Position numbers and translations under genes: made by a program. The notes under the pieces were generated by a model. The model was not told the origin of the DNA. It ran no database searches and worked only from the letters and a program-made list of their open reading frames with translations. From Pseudomonadota bacterium (GTDB lineage: Bacteria; Cyanobacteriota; Vampirovibrionia; Obscuribacterales; Obscuribacteraceae): a stretch of DNA of 64,000 bases. How positions within the stretch are numbered: the stretch's first letter is position 1; every line of letters begins with the position of its first letter. Below are positions 47,949 through 55,675 of this stretch, one piece after another. The stretch lies in assembly GCA_021325555.1 (NCBI GenBank), contig JAJPGY010000040.1:1-64000 (forward strand), in the 5' to 3' direction.

Positions 47949-48458
47949 ATGACCAAACAGGTACTGGCCGCCACCCTCGTCCTGACCGCGTTGTCGCTCG
48001 CCGCCTGCGGCTCGGGCACGGATGCCGGCTACAAGCCAGGCGGATTTCTCGGCGGCATCGGCATCTTCCCAAAAGGGGTGCCGCAGATTGCGCCCAAGTA
48101 CGAGGAGCCGACCATTAAGAATCTGATGGGCACCCCGCAACCGTTCCCGGCGGAGTACCCGCTCGCCCAGTACCCGAACGCCCGGGTGCTGCTGGCCGAG
48201 GTGCGCCCGGTCTACACCGCCCGCCGCCCGAACATGGTCTGCCTGCAATCCAGCGACGACATCGGCAAGATTGCCAATTACTACCGCCTGAAGCTCTCCT
48301 CGGAAGGCTGGAAGTTCAAATCGGCCGATGAAAACCCTGTCTTCTCGAGCACCATCTGGGAAAAAGGAGATCAAGTGGCCGAGGTCCGCATCTCACCTTC
48401 CCCGCAGGAAGGGCAGAAGATAATCCAGCTCTTTATCGCCCCGGCCGGCAAGTCATAG
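47949..48458 (+). CDS. Putative lipoprotein, unknown function
   Basis: 169 residues with a lipoprotein signal peptide: basic start MTKQ, hydrophobic core, lipobox LAAC with Cys at about residue 20. The mature part has a Pro/Gly-rich linker, then a compact domain (about 60-165): a YPNARVLL strand, a segment with VCLQSSDDIGKIANYYRLKL, then EGWKF and alternating strands. It resembles small envelope lipoproteins with a YPxA...YYxxxLxxxGW pattern, but I cannot name the family. ATG 47949 is chosen because it begins the lipoprotein signal and GGAAAGG lies upstream. It shares a 189-bp divergent promoter region with the poly-Gly operon. Confidence 0.7.
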   Translation: MTKQVLAATLVLTALSLAACGSGTDAGYKPGGFLGGIGIFPKGVPQIAPKYEEPTIKNLMGTPQPFPAEYPLAQYPNARVLLAEVRPVYTARRPNMVCLQSSDDIGKIANYYRLKLSSEGWKFKSADENPVFSSTIWEKGDQVAEVRISPSPQEGQKIIQLFIAPAGKS

Positions 48459-48461
48459 GAA

Positions 48462-48490
48462 ATCCCCGGGGCGCGGGCGTCCCCCCGCAT
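48462..48490 (+). repeat. Dispersed element family 1, copy G
   Basis: A copy that fills the 31-bp gap between two convergent genes (lipoprotein stop at 48458, next gene ending at 48490). Confidence 0.55.
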
Positions 48491-49035
48491 CAACGGCGGC
48501 GCGACCTGTCACGGCCGCTCTCCTGCTCCAGCAGCTCCTCTTCGGAGAAATTCGTAAACACCAGCGTCCTGCCGTCCCAGTCCCGCAAAGCATGGCCGTC
48601 GTGGGCACCGCCGATGATGGCATATCCCCGGCCGCCGGCAACAGGCGTGTATTGAATCTCACCGGGGCGCAGCCACGGCGGGCTCTGCCGGCGAACCTCG
48701 GTGATGCTCTTGATGCCGCCCAGCGACGGCCATTCGTTGGCGCCGCTGAACGGATTGATCAGCCCGACCGGGCGCGGCGTTTTATCATCCTCCCGGCCGC
48801 CCGGAAGATAGCTCTTGAAGGCGTCGTCGACCGCCAGCGGGTACTTATCACCCCCGTGATTCGCCGCGTAGTGCTCGGCCGCCGTTTGCAGATCCCGCAT
48901 GTTTTCCCAGACCCGCTTGTCGGTCTCCTGCCCGTCGGCGCCCGAGTAGTAGCCGGGCACGAGCCCGCAAGCCGCAAGGGTGAGCGGGATGATGGCCAAG
49001 ACGATCGCCTGCGTCGCTCTCACAATCAACCTCAC
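48490..49035 (-). CDS. Pilin/GspG-like lipoprotein
   Basis: 181 residues. The lipoprotein signal peptide ends in LAAC (Cys at about residue 23). The mature region opens with RVWENMRDLQTAAEHYAANHGGDKYPLAVDDAF and a later NPFSG, a pattern seen in type II secretion pseudopilin (GspG/PulG) soluble domains, where a helix is followed by a YP...NP loop. Here the usual type IV pilin N-terminal helix with its prepilin-peptidase site is replaced by a lipobox. The start is GTG at 49035, overlapping the stop of the beta-lactamase gene as GTGA, so it is translationally coupled. The C terminus is Arg-rich. Exact role unknown. Confidence 0.7.
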   Translation of the reverse strand: MRLIVRATQAIVLAIIPLTLAACGLVPGYYSGADGQETDKRVWENMRDLQTAAEHYAANHGGDKYPLAVDDAFKSYLPGGREDDKTPRPVGLINPFSGANEWPSLGGIKSITEVRRQSPPWLRPGEIQYTPVAGGRGYAIIGGAHDGHALRDWDGRTLVFTNFSEEELLEQESGRDRSRRR

Positions 49036-50348
49036 CTGAAGCGATCGAACAGATCATCGGCCGGCCAGCTCTTCTGCCGGGCGATGGCGTGCGACACCAG
49101 CGCCCGAACGTCGTTGAGGAACCCCACCTGATCCCTCGGGCGGGAGTTGGCGGCAAATGCCCAGGCCTGATCCCCGGCGGTGTGGACCACATAAGCCATG
49201 CTGCCCGGCAACGATCCGGTCCGCGAATAAACGAGACCGCCGCCGGTGACCATCACCTCCCAGCCCATGGCAAAGTACTGTTTCTTTCCCTTCCAGTAAG
49301 CCACGGCCGGGCGCGACAGCATCACCTGCACGGACTTCCGCGAGATAGGGCCTGGTACCTTGCGCTCGCCGGCGAGGGTGGCAACGAAGCGCACCAGATC
49401 GACGGGCGAGGCGATCCAGCCTGCCGGCGCCGCCAGCGCCTCCAGCGCGAAGTCACCCCCGTAGGCGAGCGGCACCAGGCCCTTCACGTTGGGGAAGTAG
49501 CTGTTGGCCATCTCCTGCCCAGGAAAGGGGTAATAGACGGCCTCGTGCTCCGCGCGCGAAAGGGTCCTGCCCAGGCGCATGTCGGTAATGCCGATCGGCT
49601 TTAAAACCTCGTCCTTGACGAACCGGCTGTATGGCCTGCCCGAGGTCCTGGCGATCAGCTGCTCGAGCACCGCGTAACAGAGGTTCGAGTAGGCGTAGCT
49701 GGTGCCCGGCGTGAAATCCAGCGGTTTTCCCATCCAGTAGCGCACGATGGACAGCGAGTCGGCGCGCAAAGTGGGCGAGCAATAGTGCGAAGCGTAATGC
49801 ACCAGCGGCGCGAACATCGGATCACCGGATTCCGCCCGGTTCCATCCTGCCGTCATCTGCAGCAGATCGCGCACGGTGATCTGGTACAGCCTTGGATCCA
49901 CGCCGGCAGAGCCGCACATGCACGGTTTTACATCCTTCAGCAACTCGAAGGCGCGCGCGTCCAGCGCAAGTTTGCCCTGCTCCACCAGCTTGAGCACGGC
50001 CACCGCCGTCACCGCCTTGGAGACGCTGGCGATGCGGAACAGCGTGTCGGGCTCCATTGCCTGCAAATTCTCCATGTCTTGCCACCCGTAGCCGCGCGCG
50101 TAAACCAGGCGCCCCTGTTTGGCGACGGCTACGGCGGCGCCCGGAATCGCCCACTGCTGCATGAGCTCGACGAACTGTCGATCGAAGGCGTCCATGCCGG
50201 CGAGCGGGCGCCCGCTCATCGGATATCTGCCCGCAGGCGCCGCCGCCGGAGAGGACTCGGCGCAGCCGGTCGCGACCATCCAGAAGAGCACAGCGATGAC
50301 GGCAAGGCGTGCGGCGGCAAACAATGCAAGCGCGTGCACGGTGAGCAT
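49032..50348 (-). CDS. Serine beta-lactamase/penicillin-binding-protein-like hydrolase (class C fold), lipoprotein
   Basis: About 438 residues from ATG 50348. A lipoprotein-type signal peptide ends in ATGC (Cys at about 29). The beta-lactamase/transpeptidase fold shows S108-V-S-K111 in the SxxK motif, a YSN triad (GTSYAYSN) matching the class C Tyr motif, and a C-terminal RTGSLPG segment near the usual third motif. The family includes esterases, D-aminopeptidases and carboxypeptidases, so antibiotic hydrolysis should not be assumed. The frame extends upstream to ATG 50432, which overlaps the TPR gene stop as ATGA. That longer N terminus would place 28 residues, partly encoded by dispersed element copy H, before a normal signal peptide, so I prefer 50348. 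Probably co-transcribed with its neighbours. Confidence 0.85.
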   Translation of the reverse strand: MLTVHALALFAAARLAVIAVLFWMVATGCAESSPAAAPAGRYPMSGRPLAGMDAFDRQFVELMQQWAIPGAAVAVAKQGRLVYARGYGWQDMENLQAMEPDTLFRIASVSKAVTAVAVLKLVEQGKLALDARAFELLKDVKPCMCGSAGVDPRLYQITVRDLLQMTAGWNRAESGDPMFAPLVHYASHYCSPTLRADSLSIVRYWMGKPLDFTPGTSYAYSNLCYAVLEQLIARTSGRPYSRFVKDEVLKPIGITDMRLGRTLSRAEHEAVYYPFPGQEMANSYFPNVKGLVPLAYGGDFALEALAAPAGWIASPVDLVRFVATLAGERKVPGPISRKSVQVMLSRPAVAYWKGKKQYFAMGWEVMVTGGGLVYSRTGSLPGSMAYVVHTAGDQAWAFAANSRPRDQVGFLNDVRALVSHAIARQKSWPADDLFDRFR

Positions 50349-50350
50349 TC

Positions 50351-50390
50351 GGTCCCCGGCGGAGCAAGCGTCCCTCCCGCTCCGGACCGC
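50351..50390 (+). repeat. Dispersed element family 1, copy H
   Basis: A copy between the TPR gene stop and the preferred start of the beta-lactamase-like gene. If the longer start is used it is translated as VRSGRDACSAGD. Confidence 0.55.
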
Positions 50391-50428
50391 AGGCACTTTG
50401 CTGGCTTCCGCAGGTATTGCAGCCGAGA

Positions 50429-51658
50429 TCATTTTCCAGCCGGCGCACCCCGCAGCTTCTGCTGCACGCGCAGCTTCAAGGCCGCCGGCGGGCTCAATTC
50501 CAGCACGCGCCGGTAGGCGCTCCTGGCCCCGCCCTCGTCGCCGCCGTCTTCGAGTATGCCGGCCAGGTAGAGCCAGAGCATGTACGACCGCGCGTGCCCG
50601 GTCTCGATGAACTTCCGCAGCGCCGTCTGCGCTTCCTTGAACTTCTCCTGCCTGCGCAGGTCCTCGACATAGAGCCCCCACAGCGGCCCGTTATCGGGCA
50701 GGAGATCGATCGCTTTCTTGAAGGCTTGCTCGGCCTCTGCGTACTTGCCGGCCCACACCAGGCAGCGCCCGAGATCCTTCCAGTACTCGCCGGCGGTCGG
50801 GCAGAGCTCGACAGCCTTTCGGCACGCCTCAGCGGCCCGATCGTAGCGGCGCAGGTTGAAGTAGACAAAGCCGAGATTGTGCCAGTTGCCCGGCGAATGA
50901 GGATTGAGCTCCGTCGCCCGGACCAGGCAGCGCTCCGCCTCGTCGAATCGCTTCTCCTGGAAAAGCGTCAGCCCGAGCCGCTCCTGATAGCGAGGGTTCT
51001 TCGGGCTCATGGAGAGCGCCTGCCGCAGATCCGCCTCCGCGCGCTGCACCTGCCCCAGCCCGTTGTGGTACCTGGCGGCGATGCACCAGAACTCGGGCGA
51101 ATCGGCGCCCAGCGCCGTAGATTTGTTGAATACCCGCTCGGCCGATTGCATGTGCCCCTGAGCCGCCCAGACAAGGGCCATCTGCGCCACCGCCACCGGA
51201 TCGTGCTTGTCGGCCGCCAGCGCCTTGACCGCCGCGTCGGATGCGCCCGGCACATCTCCCCTGGTCAGCAGGAGCGCCGAAAGGTGCGTCCATGCCTCCA
51301 CCTGCCGGGGGCTCAAAGCAACCGCCCGGCGGAAGGACGCCTCCGCCTCGGAAAGCGCGTCCATGTCCTCCTGTGCCATCGCCAGGCCGGTAAGATAGCG
51401 GGCGTCCCAGGGGTACTTGCGAACAGCCTCCCGGTACTTCTCAATTGCCTCCGGGCTTTTGTAGCGCCGCCTCAGCTCCTCCGCCTGCCGGTAGATCTGG
51501 TTTGCCGCCAGCCAATCGAGGAGACTTCCCTTGCCCGGGAAATCGCGACAGAGAAAAGCGGCGCCGGACACAAGGGCGAGCACGGCCACGAGCAGGCAGG
51601 CAACGGTTGCCGCCCGCTTTCCCGGCCACTGTCTTATCCTGGCTACCAGCGCGGACAT
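50429..51658 (-). CDS. Membrane-anchored TPR-repeat protein
   Basis: 409 residues. One N-terminal membrane helix (about 15-37) anchors a solenoid of about nine 34-residue TPRs (from about residue 65 to 385). Examples are PEAIEKYREAVRKYPWDARYLTGLAMAQ, YDRAAEACRKAVELCPTAGEYWKDLG and YAEAEQAFKKAIDLLPDNGPLW. TPRs mediate protein-protein contacts, often in envelope assembly. No catalytic domain is visible. It is the first gene of a leftward group with the beta-lactamase-like and pilin-like lipoproteins; the next gene can start as an ATGA overlap. The DUF3370 gene upstream ends 22 bp before it and may be part of the same transcript. Confidence 0.85.
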   Translation of the reverse strand: MSALVARIRQWPGKRAATVACLLVAVLALVSGAAFLCRDFPGKGSLLDWLAANQIYRQAEELRRRYKSPEAIEKYREAVRKYPWDARYLTGLAMAQEDMDALSEAEASFRRAVALSPRQVEAWTHLSALLLTRGDVPGASDAAVKALAADKHDPVAVAQMALVWAAQGHMQSAERVFNKSTALGADSPEFWCIAARYHNGLGQVQRAEADLRQALSMSPKNPRYQERLGLTLFQEKRFDEAERCLVRATELNPHSPGNWHNLGFVYFNLRRYDRAAEACRKAVELCPTAGEYWKDLGRCLVWAGKYAEAEQAFKKAIDLLPDNGPLWGLYVEDLRRQEKFKEAQTALRKFIETGHARSYMLWLYLAGILEDGGDEGGARSAYRRVLELSPPAALKLRVQQKLRGAPAGK

Positions 51659-51680
51659 GCACCAATTATCGCAGGAAGCT

Positions 51681-53102
51681 CTACCATGTGCCTGTCGATT
51701 CCGCCGCAGAGGCGGTGCGGACGGTAATCACCTGTGGTGGCGTCGCATCCGGCGGGTAGATGAAATCCACAACAACGGTCTTGTGCTCTTTCGGACCCAG
51801 GGTGAAGGAAGCCAATGGCGGGACGATTTCGCCCTCGTTTTCCGAGAGATGGAAATACTCGGACTGCACGGCCCGGGTAGCCTTGCGCCAGCTCAGCCTT
51901 ACGGTTCCGCGGAAAAAGATCCTGTTGCCGGGAGGATCGTTGTATATCAGGCCGTGGCCGTCGCTCCCGGCCGGCGTCTCGAACTCCAGCAGCACTTTGC
52001 GGCGCTCGCCGGCGGGATTGTATAAGGGAAACGTGAGCTGGTAGTGAACAGCGTAGTTTCCATGGGCACTATAGGCGGTATCAGGATATCTGCGCAGAAG
52101 CTCGGCGCATTGAACCTGACCCGTGCCCAGAGTCTTCCTGTCGACGGCGGAGAGTATGTAAGAATACGACTGCCCTGGCTCGGGGATGTGCAGCCCCGAC
52201 CTGTGAGGCTGCGGGTCGTCAATCTTAGCCAGCCACCGCGAGCCGCGAGATACGCCGGCCACGCGCCCGTAACGGAAGTCGCCCACGGCGCCTGGAACGG
52301 TCGGCTCCCCCTCGCGCGGGCCGGCCAGCGCCCCTTCCACCAGCAGCTTTCGCCACTCGGCGAGCGTCGGCGCCCGTTCCTTTCCTTGGCCGTCGGCAGG
52401 CGCGTACATAGCCAGGCTGGCCAGGTATACGGGCGCATCCGTTTTCAGCTTCAGCAGAACGGAACGCCCGTTCAAAGGCGGCTTGAGCTGTCGGACCGGA
52501 ACGGGAAGATTGACCAGCATCTCGTCGGCGCCGGCAGCCAAAACCAGGCTCGCAGGCAGCCCTTCTTGCCGCCTGCCGCGCAAAACGTCGTCGGTTACCC
52601 GATCGCCCGGCCCGGAGTAGAGGCGCCCGTCGTCGTTGGGCAAAAGCGCCGGCATGGTTACAAAGGGGGCATCCGGCTGGCTCAGGTAACTGGCGCCGGA
52701 GAGTACCCTGACCCGCACGCGCCGCTTGCTGGGATTGTGGACGATGAGGCCCAGGTACAGCGTTCTTAGATCCTGCTCGGAAGGCGCCCTGGCAATGTGG
52801 TGGGCGAACACGTCGATTCGCCCCTTGAGCGGCAAATTCAAATGCGCCTGCGGGGTCTTCATGCCCCCGGGAGGAAAAGTGGAATCGAGGATCCCTTCCG
52901 TCTGCACAATTTCCGGGCAGTTGCTGTTGAGCACCGGTGTGCTGTCAAGCGCCCCCGGCAGCGCTCTCACCTCTCCCGGCACCACAATCCTGGCCGGCTC
53001 CGGCTTCTGCGGAAGCAGCCGCTCGCCGCCGGCGGGCGCCGGCAAGCCGGCTACACCGGAAAGCGCCAGGGCAACTCCGCAAATCAAGAGGGGACGCGTC
53101 AT
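51681..53102 (-). CDS. DUF3370-family exported protein
   Basis: 473 residues with a signal peptide (about 1-25). Characteristic segments match the DUF3370 family I know from cyanobacteria: EVRALPGALDSTPVLNSN, QTEGILDSTFPPGGM, HLNLPLKGRIDVFAHHIAR, TLYLGLIVHNPS, YLSQ, GPGDRVTDDVLRG, APVYLASLAMYAP, ERAPTLAEW, FRYGRVAGVSRGSRW, YILSAVDRKTLGTGQVQ, DTAYSAHGNYAVHY, RIFFRGTVRLSW and DFIYPPDATPPQVITVRT. The protein is all-beta and probably periplasmic or surface-exposed; its function is unknown. The normal family length is about 450-500 residues. It is a useful lineage marker for this window. Confidence 0.85.
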   Translation of the reverse strand: MTRPLLICGVALALSGVAGLPAPAGGERLLPQKPEPARIVVPGEVRALPGALDSTPVLNSNCPEIVQTEGILDSTFPPGGMKTPQAHLNLPLKGRIDVFAHHIARAPSEQDLRTLYLGLIVHNPSKRRVRVRVLSGASYLSQPDAPFVTMPALLPNDDGRLYSGPGDRVTDDVLRGRRQEGLPASLVLAAGADEMLVNLPVPVRQLKPPLNGRSVLLKLKTDAPVYLASLAMYAPADGQGKERAPTLAEWRKLLVEGALAGPREGEPTVPGAVGDFRYGRVAGVSRGSRWLAKIDDPQPHRSGLHIPEPGQSYSYILSAVDRKTLGTGQVQCAELLRRYPDTAYSAHGNYAVHYQLTFPLYNPAGERRKVLLEFETPAGSDGHGLIYNDPPGNRIFFRGTVRLSWRKATRAVQSEYFHLSENEGEIVPPLASFTLGPKEHKTVVVDFIYPPDATPPQVITVRTASAAESTGTW

Positions 53103-53218
53103 GGCCAGATTATCGCTGATCGGGCCGGCGGTTTGCAGGCGGCCCCGTCGCCTCATCCTGCGGATCGCCCGTTTTGCGCTAATCTTTGGTTGCGAAGATA
53201 TGAAAGGACAGCGGGGTC

Positions 53219-53371
53219 ATGAAGCGGCGGTCGATCACCTCGGGACAACTGAAAGCGTTGTTGATTGTCGGGCAGGAGCTTTTTTATCGCTCGCCGTCCT
53301 GCCTGAGGAACTACTGGCGGGGCTCGCCCTGGCGCCGCCTGACCAAGATCCTCGACGAGACAGGGGCGTGA
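53219..53371 (+). CDS. Small 50-residue basic protein, translationally coupled to rluE
   Basis: An open frame MKRRSITSGQLKALL...LTKILDETGA starts with an ATG preceded by AAAGGACAG. It ends in TGA at 53369-53371, overlapping the likely GTG start of the pseudouridine synthase as GTGA. The protein is basic, with an amphipathic LKALLIVGQELFYR helix and a RNYWRGSPWRRLTK segment, and has no signal peptide. No family is recognised. The clean coupling and protein-like composition favour a real gene over a shadow. Confidence 0.45.
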   Translation: MKRRSITSGQLKALLIVGQELFYRSPSCLRNYWRGSPWRRLTKILDETGA

Positions 53372-54024
53372 TCTTGCGCAGGACTGCGAAAAGGGAATTA
53401 CCCGGCGGCTTTCGCGTCCGCCCCGATTGCGCTTACATCGCCTTCAACAAGCCTTACGGCGTGCTCACGCAGTTCACGCGGCCTGCCGGCAGCGACAAAC
53501 AAACCCTGTCGGGTTTCGGCTTCCCGCCCCGGGTATATCCGCTGGGCAGGCTCGACTACGACAGCGAAGGACTCCTGCTGCTCGCTGACGACCCGCGCCT
53601 GAACAGACTCCTGCTTGATCCGGCCTTCCGCCACGAGCGCACCTATCTTGTCCAGGTCGAGCACATTCCTGACCGGTCCCGCTTGAAACAGCTGGAAGAG
53701 GGGATCCGGATAGGGGGGGCGCGCACGCTGCCCGCCAGGGTCGAGCTGCTGGACGCCGAGCCCGAGCTTCCGGACAGGCCGGTGCCGGTCCGCTTCCGCA
53801 AGACGGTCCCGACAGCCTGGCTCCGCCTCACCCTGCGCGAAGGCCGCAACCGTCAGGTGCGGCGAATGACGGCGGCAATCGGCTGCCCGACCCTGAGGCT
53901 CGTGCGCACGACTATCGGCCAGCTCAGCCTCGCTTCGCTGAACCTGGCGCCGGGGCAGTGGATGGAGCTGAACCCCGACCAGGTGCTGGCGGCTTTAGCC
54001 CGCCGCGCCTGGCCGGCTCTTTAA
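53368..54024 (+). CDS. rluE: RluE-type 23S rRNA pseudouridine synthase
   Basis: 218 residues from GTG 53368. It is of the RsuA/RluB/E/F class without an S4 domain, like E. coli RluE (about 217 residues; modifies U2457 of 23S rRNA). Motifs are YIAFNKPYGVLTQF, GRLDYDSEGLLLL with catalytic Asp63, TYLVQVEHIP, TLPARVELL, PTAWLRLTLREGRNRQVRRMTAAIGCPTLRLVRTTIG and the LAPGQW end. The frame continues far upstream, but that part is antisense to the DUF3370 gene; the GTG overlapping the small gene's stop gives the family length exactly. Confidence 0.9.
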   Translation: MILRRTAKRELPGGFRVRPDCAYIAFNKPYGVLTQFTRPAGSDKQTLSGFGFPPRVYPLGRLDYDSEGLLLLADDPRLNRLLLDPAFRHERTYLVQVEHIPDRSRLKQLEEGIRIGGARTLPARVELLDAEPELPDRPVPVRFRKTVPTAWLRLTLREGRNRQVRRMTAAIGCPTLRLVRTTIGQLSLASLNLAPGQWMELNPDQVLAALARRAWPAL

Positions 54025-54030
54025 CCTCCT

Positions 54031-54068
54031 GCCACGAAGGTGCCACAGGGCCGCCACGGGCGCGCCAC
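54031..54068. repeat. Four GCCAC boxes at exact 11-bp spacing (iteron/operator-like)
   Basis: GCCAC begins at 54031, 54042, 54053 and 54064, each 11 bp apart, about one helical turn. The array lies between rluE and the YD-repeat gene and ends 50 bp before that gene's start, a position suited to a cooperative activator or repressor. Confidence 0.55.
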
Positions 54069-54118
54069 AGCCGCGACCTAGATTGGCTTCGTGGGCAACG
54101 GCTCGGGAGGGCGCGGCG

Positions 54119-54940
54119 ATGAAGGACATAATGAGCGTTGAGACGGTTGAGGGCGCGGCGGATAAGGCTCTGGCCAATCCACTGGAGGATCTCATGAGCG
54201 GCTACAGATTACCGAACCAGGACAGTTTCCTCGATCCGTTCTCCCTGGACAGGGGAGCCGGGCAGAAAAACGATATGCTCCACCCGCTTGTGCTGGTAAG
54301 CCGCGAGAAACCGCACTCGCCCCCGCGCAAGCCTGATGCTGTCACCGCCGACGGTGCGCGCCTCTGGCACGACGGCAGCGGGCGCGTGGAATGCCTCAAA
54401 ACTCACAGCGGGCAGATCTTCAAATTCGACTACGACAAAGGCGGGCGCATAAAAGAGGTGCTGGAGCCGGACGGCTCGATCCTCATGCGCAACGGCAGCC
54501 AAGACGCATGGACGCGAACGAACACCAGGGGGCAAAGCCACGAGTTCAAGGGGCAGGTGGCCGTGCAAGCGGACGGCAGCGTCATTTACAAAGGCCGCGA
54601 CGGCCAGGACACGGTTTTCAGCGGCTCCGGCTGTGTCGCGGAATGCCGGTTGGTCGACGGGAAGCTGCTGCTGACAAAGCTTTCGGACGCCCACGGGGCC
54701 TCGATGTCCTTCTCCTATGACAGCGAAGGGAAACCCTTCGCGATCGAAGATGACAGGGGCTGGTGGCTCACCAGGGGCACCGACGGCAACTGGTACAGGA
54801 GCCGGCCCGGCCGTCCCGGAGACGATTATCTTCCAATCAAAATAGAGCGCGACGGGCAGACAGGCGATGTGATCATCGCCGACAGCGGCATGACGGCGAG
54901 AGTCGGTGTGCGCGGCGTCGAGGTCCGTCAACGAACCTGA
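54119..54940 (+). CDS. YD/RHS-like repeat protein, cytoplasmic
   Basis: 273 residues. After a polar N-terminal region (1-80), the protein is built of YD-like beta strands, such as GRVECLKTHSGQIFKFDYDKGGRIKEVLEPDG, DAHGASMSFSYDSEGKPFAIEDDRGWWLTRG and ADGSVIYKGRDGQ. Such repeats in RHS proteins form beta-barrel shells, but this protein lacks the toxin-associated RHS core and any C-terminal toxin. No signal peptide is seen. GGGAGG lies 8 nt before ATG 54119. It precedes the response regulator by 47 bp and may be regulated through the GCCAC boxes. Role unknown. Confidence 0.7.
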   Translation: MKDIMSVETVEGAADKALANPLEDLMSGYRLPNQDSFLDPFSLDRGAGQKNDMLHPLVLVSREKPHSPPRKPDAVTADGARLWHDGSGRVECLKTHSGQIFKFDYDKGGRIKEVLEPDGSILMRNGSQDAWTRTNTRGQSHEFKGQVAVQADGSVIYKGRDGQDTVFSGSGCVAECRLVDGKLLLTKLSDAHGASMSFSYDSEGKPFAIEDDRGWWLTRGTDGNWYRSRPGRPGDDYLPIKIERDGQTGDVIIADSGMTARVGVRGVEVRQRT

Positions 54941-54987
54941 AATATGTTATTGTTTTGGCAGCGCTTATCCGGCTGGACGGCACGCTC

Positions 54988-55662
54988 ATGGCAAAAATTC
55001 TGCTTGTCGAGGACGATAAGGATCTGGCCTTCATGGTGCGCTCGATGCTCTTGGCGGAGCGGCACAATGTAGATCACGTCGACAACGGGCACGAGGCGGC
55101 CCGGCACCTGAAGGTCTATCCCTACGACCTGATCGTCCTCGACTGGGAGCTGCCCGAATTAAGCGGGCTGGAGATCCTGAGGCAATTCCGGGCTGCCGGC
55201 GGAACGAGCGCCGTCCTCATGCTCACCGGCAGAAGCGGCATCAACGAGAAGGAGGCGGGGCTCGACTCCGGCGCTGACGACTACCTGTCCAAGCCCTTCC
55301 ACATGAAGGAGCTGGCCGCTCGCGTGCGGGCCCTTTTGCGGCGTCCCGCGGCCATCCATGCCGGCGCGCTTGCCGTCAAGAGCGTAACGCTCGACCCCGG
55401 CAAGTTTCGGGTCACCAGGGACGGGCAGCCGGTCCAGCTTCTGCCCAAGGAGTTTGCCCTGCTCGAGTTCCTCATGCGGAACGCCAATCAGGTCTTCACG
55501 CCGGAGGCATTGCTGAACAGGATCTGGGCGACGGACTCCGATGCCACCGACGAGGCGATAAGAACCACCGTCAAGCGCATCAGGAAGAAGCTGGACAGCG
55601 AAGGGGCGCCTTCCATAATTCGCACCGTCCATGGTGTCGGGTACGTGATAGACTCGCCATGA
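54988..55662 (+). CDS. OmpR/PhoB-family response regulator
   Basis: 224 residues. The receiver domain (1-118) has acidic E8, D9 and D10, phospho-acceptor D52 in VLDWELP, T80 and K102 in LSKPF. A winged-helix DNA-binding domain (about 130-222) has LLPKEFALLEFLMRN and TVKRIRKKL...IRTVHGVGYVI. It is a DNA-binding transcription factor activated by phosphorylation. The partner histidine kinase begins 13 bp downstream in the same operon. Confidence 0.95.
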   Translation: MAKILLVEDDKDLAFMVRSMLLAERHNVDHVDNGHEAARHLKVYPYDLIVLDWELPELSGLEILRQFRAAGGTSAVLMLTGRSGINEKEAGLDSGADDYLSKPFHMKELAARVRALLRRPAAIHAGALAVKSVTLDPGKFRVTRDGQPVQLLPKEFALLEFLMRNANQVFTPEALLNRIWATDSDATDEAIRTTVKRIRKKLDSEGAPSIIRTVHGVGYVIDSP

Positions 55663-55675
55663 TGACTTTCGCAGC

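Noticed and set aside
49032..50348. Antibiotic-resistance beta-lactamase
   Set aside because: SxxK and YxN motifs are shared with many esterases and peptidases of the same fold; nothing here shows activity on beta-lactams.
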